From Dimorphilus gyrociliatus (Eukaryota > Annelida > Polychaeta > Dinophilidae), in the NCBI GenBank assembly GCA_904063045.1, contig CAJFCJ010000026.1, positions 95,766 to 159,765 on the forward strand: a stretch of 64,000 bases of DNA, given 5' to 3'. How positions within the stretch are numbered: position 1 is the first letter of the stretch; the number at the start of each line of letters is the position of its first letter. The position numbers were made by a program, and so were the translations under genes. This document shows, in pieces, positions 53,629-64,000 of the stretch. The notes under the pieces are model-generated. The model was not told the origin of the DNA and searched no databases. It saw only the letters and a program-made list of their open reading frames with translations.

Positions 53629-56600
53629 ATGGGTCAACTGGAACATGAACGTAATGCTCTTGTAGGTTCAAGGAAGACATGGTTGCGCCTCTTCTATAAC
53701 TTCACTCAAGAGACAACATTTCACGGGGTTCGATTTATTACTTCATCAACTCCCTGGTTTATTCGCCGAATACTTTGGTTTCTCTCCTGTTCAACCGCCC
53801 TTGGAATATTTGCTTGGTTCGTTAACGATCGATTATCTCATTTTCGGGATAAACCTCGTTCGGTTAATGTAGAAGTTATCTTCACTAGATCAGTTGATTT
53901 TCCCGATATCACAATATGCAATCAAAACTCTTTCAGGTAATATCATTTATAATAATAATATATATTTATATACCTACGCTTATTTCATATTTATACAAAC
54001 CGCACCCAACTTTTTTTCTTTTTAGGACATCCGAAACCCATGAAATCGGCTTGTATGATACAGTTGAAGCAACCTTCGAAAAAGGTCTCCAATCAGGTAA
54101 AAAAAAATACTTTAAATTCAATAAGGACAAATTTTTACTTGTTTTCTTTTTAGAACCATTTGATTTTGTACCTGGGAAAATTCTCAAGGGTATAGGTCCC
54201 CCCGTTGCCCAATATGAGAATGTGACAGCAAGAGTATGCCTTGCCCTCTGTTCAAGTCAACAACATAGCTCACAATGTTGTGCTGTTATGTTTAATACAT
54301 TCTCGAAAACTTGCTACATTACTCCTATGTCAGATAGAAATGATGGAATAAAAGTGATTGACAGTATAAATACAAACTTTTACAGGAGAAAAACTTGCGA
54401 TGGTTAGTAGATCTCTAGTATTTTTTTATTTTATGGGCTATTATCAGTTATAATATTAATTCATGTTGATATAGCAATATTCTATAAATTTTATATAAAT
54501 TTCATAATTAATTTAATTAATTGATAATTTTAGGATGATTTAATGAATTAATTACAAATATCTCACCCTCTCTTTTTTATATTTAATTCTATTCATTAAA
54601 TTTTATTTACTGTTAATGAACAGTGAAAACAAATTATACATGCGATTTTGAACAAAATGTTTGCGGACTTGTTAACAAATCAGCAACAAGAGAATTAACC
54701 TGGCACCGCATTATGGCTAAAACATCTTTCAGTGTTTCCTCTTTTGACAGAACATCAATGAATTGTAAGCATATACGTGCCTAACTATTCTTTTTTTTAG
54801 TATACTAGAATTTTTACAATTTCTTGACAGCCAGCGGCTATATTGTACGGGCTTATAGTTCTTTCAGTCAGAAACAATCTTCAGCACAACTAGTTTCCAC
54901 GTTCATTAGTGCTGGAGATAATACGTGTATAAAGTTTTACTATCAAGTAAGAATTAGATATAATTTCATTAATGAATTTATTTACAATAAAGACAAAATT
55001 TTAAACAGCTTAGAAGTGGTGTTTTAAGCGTAAAAACTCAGTTAAGATCAGAAAATTTCAACTTGATTTGGCAGCGTAAAGGAATACAAGTATGGCAGTG
55101 GTATAAGGGCTATAAAAAACTTCCACAAGGGTTTTATCGCGTTGTTCTAGAGGCATCTTCTTCTGGCAGAGGAGAAGTCGATGTCTCTTTAGATGATATT
55201 ACCATCAGCAGTTGTCTTTCTAGGGAAGACATAGTTTGTGCAGAAGATCCTTTTGCTACTGATTATGCAGGCGTTCAAACTAAATCAATATCTGGCAGGG
55301 AATGCCAACCATGGAGCAGTATTAGTAGCTATTTACTCGCAACCTTTTTAAAACCGTGGGGCAGTGAAAGCGAGAATTCATCCCTAGTCGAACTTGGGTC
55401 ATATTGCCGTAATCCAAATTTTGATCTAAATGGTCCCTGGTGCGTTACTGATGTCAATAGTATGACAATTGAGTACTGTAAAATACCATCATGTCAATGT
55501 CCTGAGGATTCATTTACCTGCAATAATGGTAATTGCACTTCACTTCATTTGCGTTGCAATGGGGAAAATGATTGCGGTGATAATTCAGATGAACTCTCCG
55601 AGTATTGCGATAAACAAATGTCCTTGGAATGTGAATTTGAAGATTGGAATTGCGGCTACGATACTTCTGAATCGGTTACTGCAGATTGGAAAATAGTCTC
55701 TAGTGTAGGAAGATCATCTTATTATTCAATTGTCAATGGGAGGAAGAATGACAAAGTTGTCCTAGTATCACCTGCTTTCAAATTGAGCACTGATTCGTGT
55801 ATTTATATGGACTTGAAATTAACACCGCTTGTTCCAGTCAGTCTCTCTTTGAGACAAGCAAAGTATAAAGATCTATCGAGAAATTACCTATGTTCGTTGG
55901 AGAAGAACGACACAAATTGGCAAGCATCATTTATAGATATTCCCAAAGGAAATTTTCACCTCGTTTTGGATACCTTACCTACGATTAACTTTGAATTAGC
56001 AATAGATAACATCACTTTATATGGGCAAAACTGTAATAATACAATGGAAGAAGCAATTAGAATTAAAAATTTAAAGATAGAGAGACTAAAGCAAATCGAA
56101 ATTGAAATAGAAAAAGCCAAACAAGAATACGTGGAAGAAATATTAAGGAGAAGAGCAACTACTCCAAGTTACAATTATACAATTAATGGAACAGAAACGA
56201 ATGTTACTTCCGAATCAAGAACTACAACAACCCCATTAATAAGTGATTCCACTGTTTCAGTTTCTCATCCAACTACGAATAATCTAACTATAAATGTCAC
56301 CACTGACCCATATCATGGACTTATTAATGAAACATGGTTGAGAGAAACTCGGTTAAACATTACAAATCGATTATTGGCGGATGTACCAAAAGCTATTCCG
56401 TTTGGCGAAAGATTCTGTAATAAAATGGAATGCATTAATTGCTTGGAAGACCTGAAGTATGAAGGCTTTAATGTATCTCTTACTAATGAAACCAAATGTA
56501 ATAGTACATGCAATTTATCACCGACTTGTCTGTGTGATTATAAATTTCGATCTTCTCATTCACAAATATCATGGGTTATAAGGAGAGAAATTTTGTCTCG

Positions 56601-59600
56601 ACCCGACAGTCGAAAAATTAATTCCACAGAGAATTCAACCAATGTAGATTTAACTCCTATTTACAGATATTTTACTTCTCTTGCACTCCCCAAAAAGCGA
56701 TATACCACTGGCACTGTTGACTTCATTTTACCTTATAGAGACTTTCCTGAGGAGTCTTGCTTACAGTTTTACTATGTAATATATAATATTGATGTAGTGG
56801 CGCAGAAAATTGACGGATCGTTTCATTTACTAACTTTAACACACGATCAATATGTACCTGTTCGTCATCTGGCTAAAGTTAAACTTCCAATTGGCTATTA
56901 TAGAATTGAATTCCGAGTGCGTCTCTCATCTTTGCCTGGTCTGGAAAATGTGCGGCTAGATACATTTAAAATTTCACCTGGCAAATGTCCCTGGACGGGT
57001 GATGAACCCAATGTTAATTGCACTTTTTCAAACAATGACTGGTGCGGATACGAAGATATTTCAGAGGGTAGCATTCGATGGCGAAGAAGTCAAGACGACC
57101 AAAAAGATGACACAGAAGGATTTTATGTTAAAACAACAGGAAGGGCAGACTCAATTTGGCAGTCAGGAAGAATTTTATCTCCTTGGTTCAATTCAACATC
57201 TTACAAGATTAAAATAAACAATGTTAAACCTACGATGCCAACCGACGATGGGACAACGTCATCGAATTCAACTGGCAATACCACTTCCTCGAATACGACT
57301 ATTACAACTGTCCCATTTGAAACAACAACGGCGGCCATCCAGTCGACAACTAAATCAGGAAATCCAACTAGATTTGGCAGAGATGTAAGTCATGTAAATC
57401 GTTCAACTTTCGATACTACAATTGCATCGTCGACTCCCCAAGAAGATCAGTTTTTTATCATAAATCAATCGTGTGTTACTTTTTCTTACTTTACACAACT
57501 GAATGGTCAAGATGGTCGAAGTACATTTTCAGTTATACTAATCAATGAAACCGACACAAGAGAACTGGGCTGGCGATTACATAATACAGGCGAAAACGAA
57601 TGGCACACTGGTCAATTCGAAATTGGCGTTGGGCGATTTAGATTAGAATTTCAACTAACCGGATACAACACAAGGGGCGGAATTGATGATGTTAGAGTAT
57701 TACACGGTCCCTGCCCCTCAGTCTTCCGTAAGTATTAAAGAATATACTTAACAGAAATGAATTAGAGCTAATGATCGGTTATAAATGTTAACCAGAAAGT
57801 TGTTGAAAAAATACTGAAATATGTAGCATGTTTTATTTATAAGTACAATATAATTTGAAATTAATGATTATATTTGTCTATAGAGTGTAAAGAGCAAACT
57901 TACGCTTGTACATCCTCGAAAACTTGTATACCGAATTTAAAAGTCTGCGATGGTTTGCCAAATTGTAATGAAGCTGTTGACGAAGACTGTCCTGGTAACA
58001 ATCAAACTACTACAAAAACTGAAATAGTCATCGAACAGGATATCGAGATCGGTGCGGGAGGTCGGGGACAAATGGATGGTAAGTAATGAAATTACTCGTA
58101 GATACTTTCTACAATGCTTTTTTTTTTTAGAACTATTCAACAGTCTTGAAACTATCTATAAAAGGACAGCTCATCAAAAGGATGATATGATTTATTCATG
58201 CTTCTTTGAGGGTACACCGTGCAGTCAAGAAAATTTTACTCGAGTTTTAACCGACTATGGTCAATGCTACACATTTATGGGCAAAAATCAATCTGAATGG
58301 CTGACTGATAAAACTGGATCCAGATTTGGTCTCAGTCTTACTATTAATATCGAACAATACGAATATATGATTGGACCACATTCTGATGCCGGAATCAAAG
58401 TATTTATGCACGCAAAAAATGAAATTCCTGAGGTTCGAGATTTAGGATTTGCTATTCCTCCTGGTAGCCATGCTCTAGTGGGTATTCGTAAACAAATAAC
58501 TGAAAATCTGAGAGCTCCTCATGGGGACTGTGATGATAGACCATTGCAATTTTATCCAGCTTATTATCATTCAAGTTGCCGACGAGAATGTGAAACTCTT
58601 CTAACAAATAAAGAATGTGGCTGTGTTGATGCATATATGCCAAGAGCCAATGGAGCAGGTAAAGAATAGTCTTTTTAAATAAATAATAGACAAGTTTTGC
58701 ACCGCATATACAGTATATTACAAAATCAGTGCATAGTAATCCAAACTCTTTTGTTCTATTCGATTATCATTTGGAAAGCAAATGATTGTATAAAATTATA
58801 TTTTAAAATCTGTAATTTTATACGTATTGTCAGATAATAATGATTCTAGTTATGGGACAAACAGTATATACATATTGTTGTATACAGAGTATATGCAGTA
58901 TATATAATATATTTAAAGTGAATAATTTAATATTTACTCCGTTGTTACACTTTATAGATTTTTTACCGACATGCAACTTGACTGGATATTTTAAATGCGT
59001 TATTCCATTTATCGGTAAATTTACTTTATTATTTTTTTATTGAAAACTGCACTATAAATGTATTAATATATTATTTTAGGTTCACCCGATGCTGTTTCTG
59101 CAACATGTAATTGTCCAAAACCTTGTCGACAAGTTGTATTTGAACCATTTTTATCAAATGCTGCATTATCGAAATTGAGCGTTCAACAGCTGTTAAGTAA
59201 TGATTTGAAACCATTGAAAAGAAAATTTACTAGAGCTTACGAAACAACCCAAAGGGTTAGCACTAAGACATTCATTGATGATATTTCGCAATTGAATCAG
59301 GTCTTAAGTGACTATATACAATTTACTCAATTAACTGGGCAATACTTAGAGAATTTGGATGAATCCAGTTTTAACAAAGTTTGGATATCCGCTAAAAGAT
59401 TAATTACTCTTTTTGAGCACGATGAAGGGAAATATTTGGAGGACATTGATTCAAGAGTCATCGAATATAATAATATTTATGAGAAAGGAGATGTTGTATT
59501 GGAGTCACAAGCCGTAGAGTTGAAAATAGCATTATTAGAAGTACAACAATACCTGGAATTCTATAACACAACGCCTGAAGAGCCTGCATATTCATTATTC

Positions 59601-61091
59601 AAAACAGCCATTGCAACTGCAGTAACAAAGGGTGAAAGAGTTATTCAGACGCTCAATGTAATTTATGAAAGAAAATGGCAAAATGAAAATAGTTTTGATG
59701 ATATTCGTATTGCCTGGAACACTCCATCCGAAAAAAGGAACTGTTCAGATAAAGTTATAGACTTATCCGAAGCTTTATTCGGAGTTCAGATTCTTTTGCA
59801 GAGAATCGATTCACCTGATTTTCAACTAAACAATTCTAATGGAAATATTATTAATCAATTTAAGAATAACGTAACATCTTTTTTAAGCCTATCTGACAAC
59901 GTTGAAAGTTGTTTGACAGAATACATTGACGCAATGAAAGCTTTGTCAACATTTTCAAAAGATTCTGTGACCGAACTGAAAGGTTTGATTGAAAATCAAG
60001 AAAATTTTCTGATAGACTCATCTTTTGATTATGATAAAGAAATAGAAGCTGTAAATAGTTTTCTTAATGATTTGAACGAAACAACTCAGAATTACATCCA
60101 TTATCGCATTAGTAAGGGTAAAATGTTAGAATTGTTTGGAAATGCTGACAATGGTCAAGGAATGCTTGAACAAATTAGATTATTTAAAGATAAGATTTTA
60201 CAAAAAGTAACATCTCCTTTACAGAACAGAATATCGCAAATAGAGAGTGAAGTCAAAGAGAAATATAAACAAATGTTATCTCTAACCGCCAAAACAGAGA
60301 GTTTTTTCAAAAGCGGCTATTATTATAGTACAGCAGAGAAGATGATTATTTGGAAAGGGATAGCTCCAAATTTTGAAAATCCAACAAATATTAAACAAGA
60401 AGGAAAAGAACTTGTGAACATTTGGATTAGGGGAACTCCTATAGATGTTTTTCAAAAAAGTAAAGGCAACGCCTTTATCGAGAGTGCTATATCGAGCTTT
60501 ATGGATCAACTTGACAAAATTCTAGAAGATTTTGAGGCACAAATAAAATCTAAAACAAATATTCTGGAGAATAATGTCAATACTTTAGCCACTCAATATC
60601 AAGTTTATACCCAAAAAATCGAAATTAATGACCAATTTGTTCTGTAAGATATAATCATTATTTTCACTTTTATAAAGTAACAGTATATTATAAATTTTCC
60701 AGTGAAAACTTCTTGAACATTGACTTTTATTTCTCACAACTTAAAGAACAAACTATTACTCAAGTCGAAGATTACAAGATTATTCAATTTTTTAGTAAGA
60801 ATTTATCATATAACTTTCAAATTATAACTATATTAATGTTTAATTTTCACTCTTAAAGGTGATATTGGAGGTTTTATGGGCTTATTATTAGGTGGATCTG
60901 TTCTTAGTGTTTGCGAAGTGATTGATTTAATTTTATACAATTTTGCTCTGAAAATGTTTCATCGACAAAACAAGAATAAAAAATCTCAAAAACAAGTTCA
61001 ATCGACAAACTCAAAGGAGGCCCTTAACGAATCCTTACAGGCTAATGTAGAAAATGAAAAGGGTTTAAAAAATGATGGCCAAAGCGTCTAG
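53629..61091 (+). CDS. Giant mosaic Deg/ENaC channel with PAN, MAM, kringle and LDLa domains
   Basis: About 2,090 residues in a dozen exons. The N-terminus carries the gating His-Gly (TTFHGVRFI) and TM1 (IRRILWFLSCSTALGIFAWF), then VDFPDITICNQNSFR. Inserted modules follow in order: PAN/apple-like (about 54150-54400), MAM 1 (about 54625-55220), kringle (about 55235-55490, ending GPWCVTD and CKIPSC) and LDLa 1 (CNNGNCTSLHLRC, CGDNSDE; about 55495-55610). Then come MAM 2 (about 55630-56030), a Lys/Glu helix and Thr/Asn-rich linker, MAM-like 3 (about 56535-56985), MAM 4 (about 57000-57715) and LDLa 2 (about 57885-58000). The channel resumes at 58131 with SLETIYKRTAH, GQCYTF, CRRECETL, CGCVDAYM and CNCPKPCRQVVFEPFLS. 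A helical insert of about 480 residues (59175-60645) precedes NFLNIDFYF, DIGGFMGLLLGGSVLSV and TM2. The filter is GGS rather than GAS. A cation channel at the plasma membrane is predicted. Exon junctions checked are all GT-AG and in frame. Confidence 0.9.
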
Positions 61092-62097
61092 ATAAATTGT
61101 TTAACATTTTCTGAAAAGTTTTTTGTTTACCTCCCTTCTTCTTAGATCTGATTTTGCTGTGTGCTTCTTTCTGATTTTTGTTTGTACAGAATTTACTTCT
61201 ATAAATACAATTTAAGATAAAAATTTATGATAATAAGCTGGGTTAAATTATATTACAAACGGAATATTGTTAAAGAAAGGGAGAGCGCCAACTACCGCAA
61301 AAGATATAAGGCGATAAGAGGTCGTTGCTTAGCAACAGACGCTGCTCTTCCCGGATAGTTTGTAAAAATTTCATTTTAATCAGCGCTTCCTCTCCGATTC
61401 GTGTACTGTATTATGAGTAAGGAGGTAGAAAATTATAAGGAGGAGGAGGTTAGTTAATTATAACCCTTGAAACCTCACTACTCATCCCATCATTTCTAAC
61501 TAAAAATATACATCCGTGTACAGTCTACAGTTTACCGTTTACATGTACTATACAAAGACTACAGAAAGATATATGGAGCCGAAACCTAAACCTTTCGGCA
61601 CATTCTAAAAATAATAACCCATAAAAGCGTCTTTTACAAACTTCTGTTGTAAGAAATTGTTCTATTACCAGTAATTATCATTCATCGTCGTCGCCCTATA
61701 AAGTTTCTTTAAGTAACTAATTATATAATTAAATTAATTAAAGTTTTTATGTGTAATTTTATTAATATTCTTTAACAATGACAGTAAAAAGTTCTTTTAA
61801 CGGTTTTTGTTTAAAGGTTATTCAAGGCGAAATGTAGAGCAGTGTTTCCGTATAAAATTCTCTGGACATACCAACTGAGTATAACGGAAGAACACTTCTC
61901 AAAAGCCAGACGAATTCGGGTAGTGAGCGTACTGCCGTTTATATACACTTCAGCGCGTGTTTTTGGCAAACTGTACGGAGTAGAATACTTGTAAGGTATA
62001 TATAAGGCCTATATAGTTTATATCAGCCTGTTTTTCCCCTCCAATATTCTAGTAAATTTCCCGATTTTTCACCTCTTTAAATCATTCAGGGTCGGAA
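61092..62097. other. Intergenic interval before the MLCK gene
   Basis: Contains the channel 3' UTR and the putative MLCK promoter/5' UTR. A GC-richer patch at about 61280-61460 may be an unannotated exon or promoter, but no reading frame with family resemblance was found. Confidence 0.4.
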
Positions 62098-63785
62098 ATG
62101 AGTATAGTGGTAGACGAAAGCGATGACCCAGCTTTAGGTTTGTATTAAAAAATTGAATAATAGACGTGTCATATTTGAGTTTTTTTACATATTTAACTCT
62201 TTCTGTTGAATTTTATGTAAACTTTTTTTCGTAAATGTTAGCTTACTTTCTTTTTTTTTATCAAAAGAAAACTAGGAAATTCTTATTAACTTATAATGTA
62301 TAGAAATTGTTTTTATGCACGTTTGCAGAGATTCTGGCGTTATTTATTTGAAATTATATACTTGCCCTAGATCTTGCCCTTGAAGAGCCATCTATAGAAA
62401 TTCGGGATATAAAAATTCGTAAAGACAAATGGAGTAGCGATGAATTTGAAGTATTAGATTTTTTGGGTAGGGGTAAATTTGGCGAAGTGAAAAGATGTAA
62501 AGAAAAGTCCACTGGAAAATATTTTGCGGCCAAGTTTATTTTAACTTCGACGAATTCCGAGAGAGCCGAGGTCGAACATGAAGTAGCCATAATGAACAAG
62601 CTGAGACATAAACGTCTTTTACAATTGTATGACGCTTTCGCTTGCAGGGATCAGATGTGCTTGATACTGGAACTGTATGAATTAAACTTTTTTTTATTAA
62701 ATTTCTAAATTATTTTGTTATTAATTGACTGTTTTTACTTTGTAAGCATCCATGGTGGGGAGCTATTTGATAGGGTCATTGACGATGATTTCATACTCAC
62801 CGAAAGGGCGTGTCAAGTGTTCATGAGGCAAATTTGCGAGGGTGTAGACTATATGCATTCCATCAACATCCTGCATCTTGACATGAAACCTGAGAATATT
62901 CTCTGTTTAACAAAAACGGGAAATCGGATTAAAATAATCGATTTTGGTTTAGCAAGAGAATATAGTAGTCGTAAAGATTTAAGAGTTCTATTCGGAACTC
63001 CCGAATTTATGGCACCGGAAGTTATATCATACGAGCCTATTGATTGCTCAACAGATATGTGGAGTATAGGAGTTATAACTTACGTTCTGTAAGTATCTTA
63101 AATATGTCAAAATGTTTTGCTATACTCACTAATTTATCTATTTACTAATTAGCCTATCAGGTTTATCGCCCTTTATGGGCGATAACGATGCCGAAACGCT
63201 ATCCAACGTTATGAAGGGAACATTTGACTTTGATTACGCAGAATTTTCTAATGTTTCTGAAGAGGCTAAAGACATGATTAGAAAACTTTTAATAAAAGAT
63301 CGGAGAAAGAGGCTTACTGCCAGGCAGTGCTTAGAGAGTTCGTGGCTAAGAGTAAATAGATTAAATTCTTTTGTAACAAAAGTTTATCGTTTAATTTTTG
63401 TTTTGCAGACAGATAAACACAAAGGCTTTTCATTGGAATTATCAAAGAAACGCCTTAGACGATTTCAAATTCGTCGCCGTTGGCAGAAAATGGTAAACGT
63501 TCTGATAGCTTTAAAAAGAATGGGAGTCTGTTTATCAACTATACCACGGTAAGTTGAATTTAGAACTTCAATTACTCTAATACGCAATTTTTTATGGCTT
63601 ACTATTATTTTTGGTCTAATTTATTTCCTAGATGCTCATGGACTAGCACGAATATTCGTTATCAATTTCCAAATGGAATTAATACCATCAATACTCGACC
63701 TGTTGAACTTCATCATGATATTTCCTATTTATCTTTAAATTCAGATATAGAAAATAGGAAAAATTACCCGAATACCGAACTCTAG
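62098..63785 (+). CDS. Short myosin light chain kinase (MLCK-like)
   Basis: About 391 residues in six exons from ATG 62098 (MSIVVDESDD) to TAG 63783-63785. The kinase domain has LGRGKFGEVKRC, AAKFI, ILHLDMKPENILCL (HLD in place of HRD, the MLCK/titin-kinase hallmark), IIDFGLAREYSS, FGTPEFMAPEVISYEPIDC and GLSPFMGDNDAETLSNV. Downstream, RKRLTARQCLESSWL is followed by a basic segment KKRLRRFQIRRRWQKMVN, the expected autoinhibitory and calmodulin-binding region, then VLIALKRMGVCLS. The Ig/Fn3 domains of large MLCK/twitchin are absent. The first exon joins the second across a 228-bp intron. A calcium-calmodulin-regulated kinase that phosphorylates regulatory myosin light chain is predicted. Confidence 0.88.
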
Positions 63786-64000
63786 CGTTTTTTACTGCAT
63801 TTTATTGCGCTAAATACGGTGCGTTATCAATATTGTGTTGCCTTATCAATACAATTAAGTATTCTACTTTAACCCCCTTAAAAAATTCAAATCTAAAAAA
63901 TTTTATTATTAGGTTCCATTATTATCTCTTAACGTTTTAAATAAACCAATGATCGTTCATAATTTAAGATATTTATTTACGTATTTTATCTAGTAAGCTT
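63786..64000. other. 3' flank of the MLCK gene, window edge
   Basis: AT-rich sequence after the stop, likely 3' UTR. An AATAAA-like sequence (AAATAAACC) lies near 63939. Nothing else seen before the right edge. Confidence 0.4.

Overview
The window is animal nuclear DNA from a small, AT-rich, intron-dense genome. Genes carry many introns of about 45-80 bp and often sit only tens to hundreds of bases apart. The content is metazoan: a DH31/calcitonin-type neuropeptide, a Deg/ENaC channel, a BK-beta/TipE-like subunit, a receptor guanylyl cyclase, a TALE homeobox gene, SAD kinase and a ciliary kinesin. A DH31 peptide ending in Gly-Pro-amide plus the genome architecture would fit a compact lophotrochozoan or annelid-like invertebrate, but that placement is inference. 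No rRNA, tRNA, CRISPR, provirus or intact transposon was recognised. All gene models were spliced by eye: each quoted junction keeps frame, but none has transcript support.

Layout. 1-5702 (+) is the 3' half of a BLTP2/hobbit/KIAA0100 bridge-like lipid-transfer gene. 5764-6656 (-) is a four-exon DH31 precursor. 7367-9149 (-) is a secretory-pathway receptor with an SRCR-like ectodomain, one TM helix and a cytoplasmic U-box. 9563-10313 (-) is an unknown secreted protein with dibasic sites. 10788-11861 (-) is an archaemetzincin. 12364-16970 (+) is a KIF6-type kinesin with a long C-terminal extension. 16971-21252 is repeat-rich non-coding DNA. 21253-24603 (-) is a voltage-gated proton channel (Hv1) with a very long S1-S2 loop, a long C-tail and a missing first S4 arginine. 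24629-31482 is a 6.8 kb gene-poor stretch. 31483-35737 (+) is an ANP-receptor-type guanylyl cyclase. 35929-40345 (+) is an NWD1/NWD2-type NACHT protein. 40610-43601 (-) is BRSK/SAD kinase, divergent from PTDSS2 (44329-46213, +). 47195-48931 (+) is a divergent MEIS/PREP-class TALE homeobox gene. 49853-50761 (-) is an unrecognised helical protein. 51314-52350 (-) is a transgelin/Mp20-type calponin-homology protein. 52556-53175 (+) is a two-TM KCNMB/TipE-like subunit. 53629-61091 (+) is a giant mosaic Deg/ENaC channel. 62098-63785 (+) is a short myosin light chain kinase.

The outstanding object is the roughly 2,090-residue Deg/ENaC gene. The ordinary channel parts (HG motif, TM1, Cys-rich extracellular core, TM2 with a G-x-S filter) are kept. 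PAN/apple, MAM, kringle and LDL-receptor class A modules are inserted after TM1, and a second, about 480-residue helical insert lies just before TM2. Next in interest are the proton channel, the SRCR-TM-U-box receptor and the DH31 gene, whose retained last intron would encode a second, shorter peptide with its own amidation signal. Several genes would act at membranes or in signalling, but apart from the close spacing nothing shows that they form one pathway.
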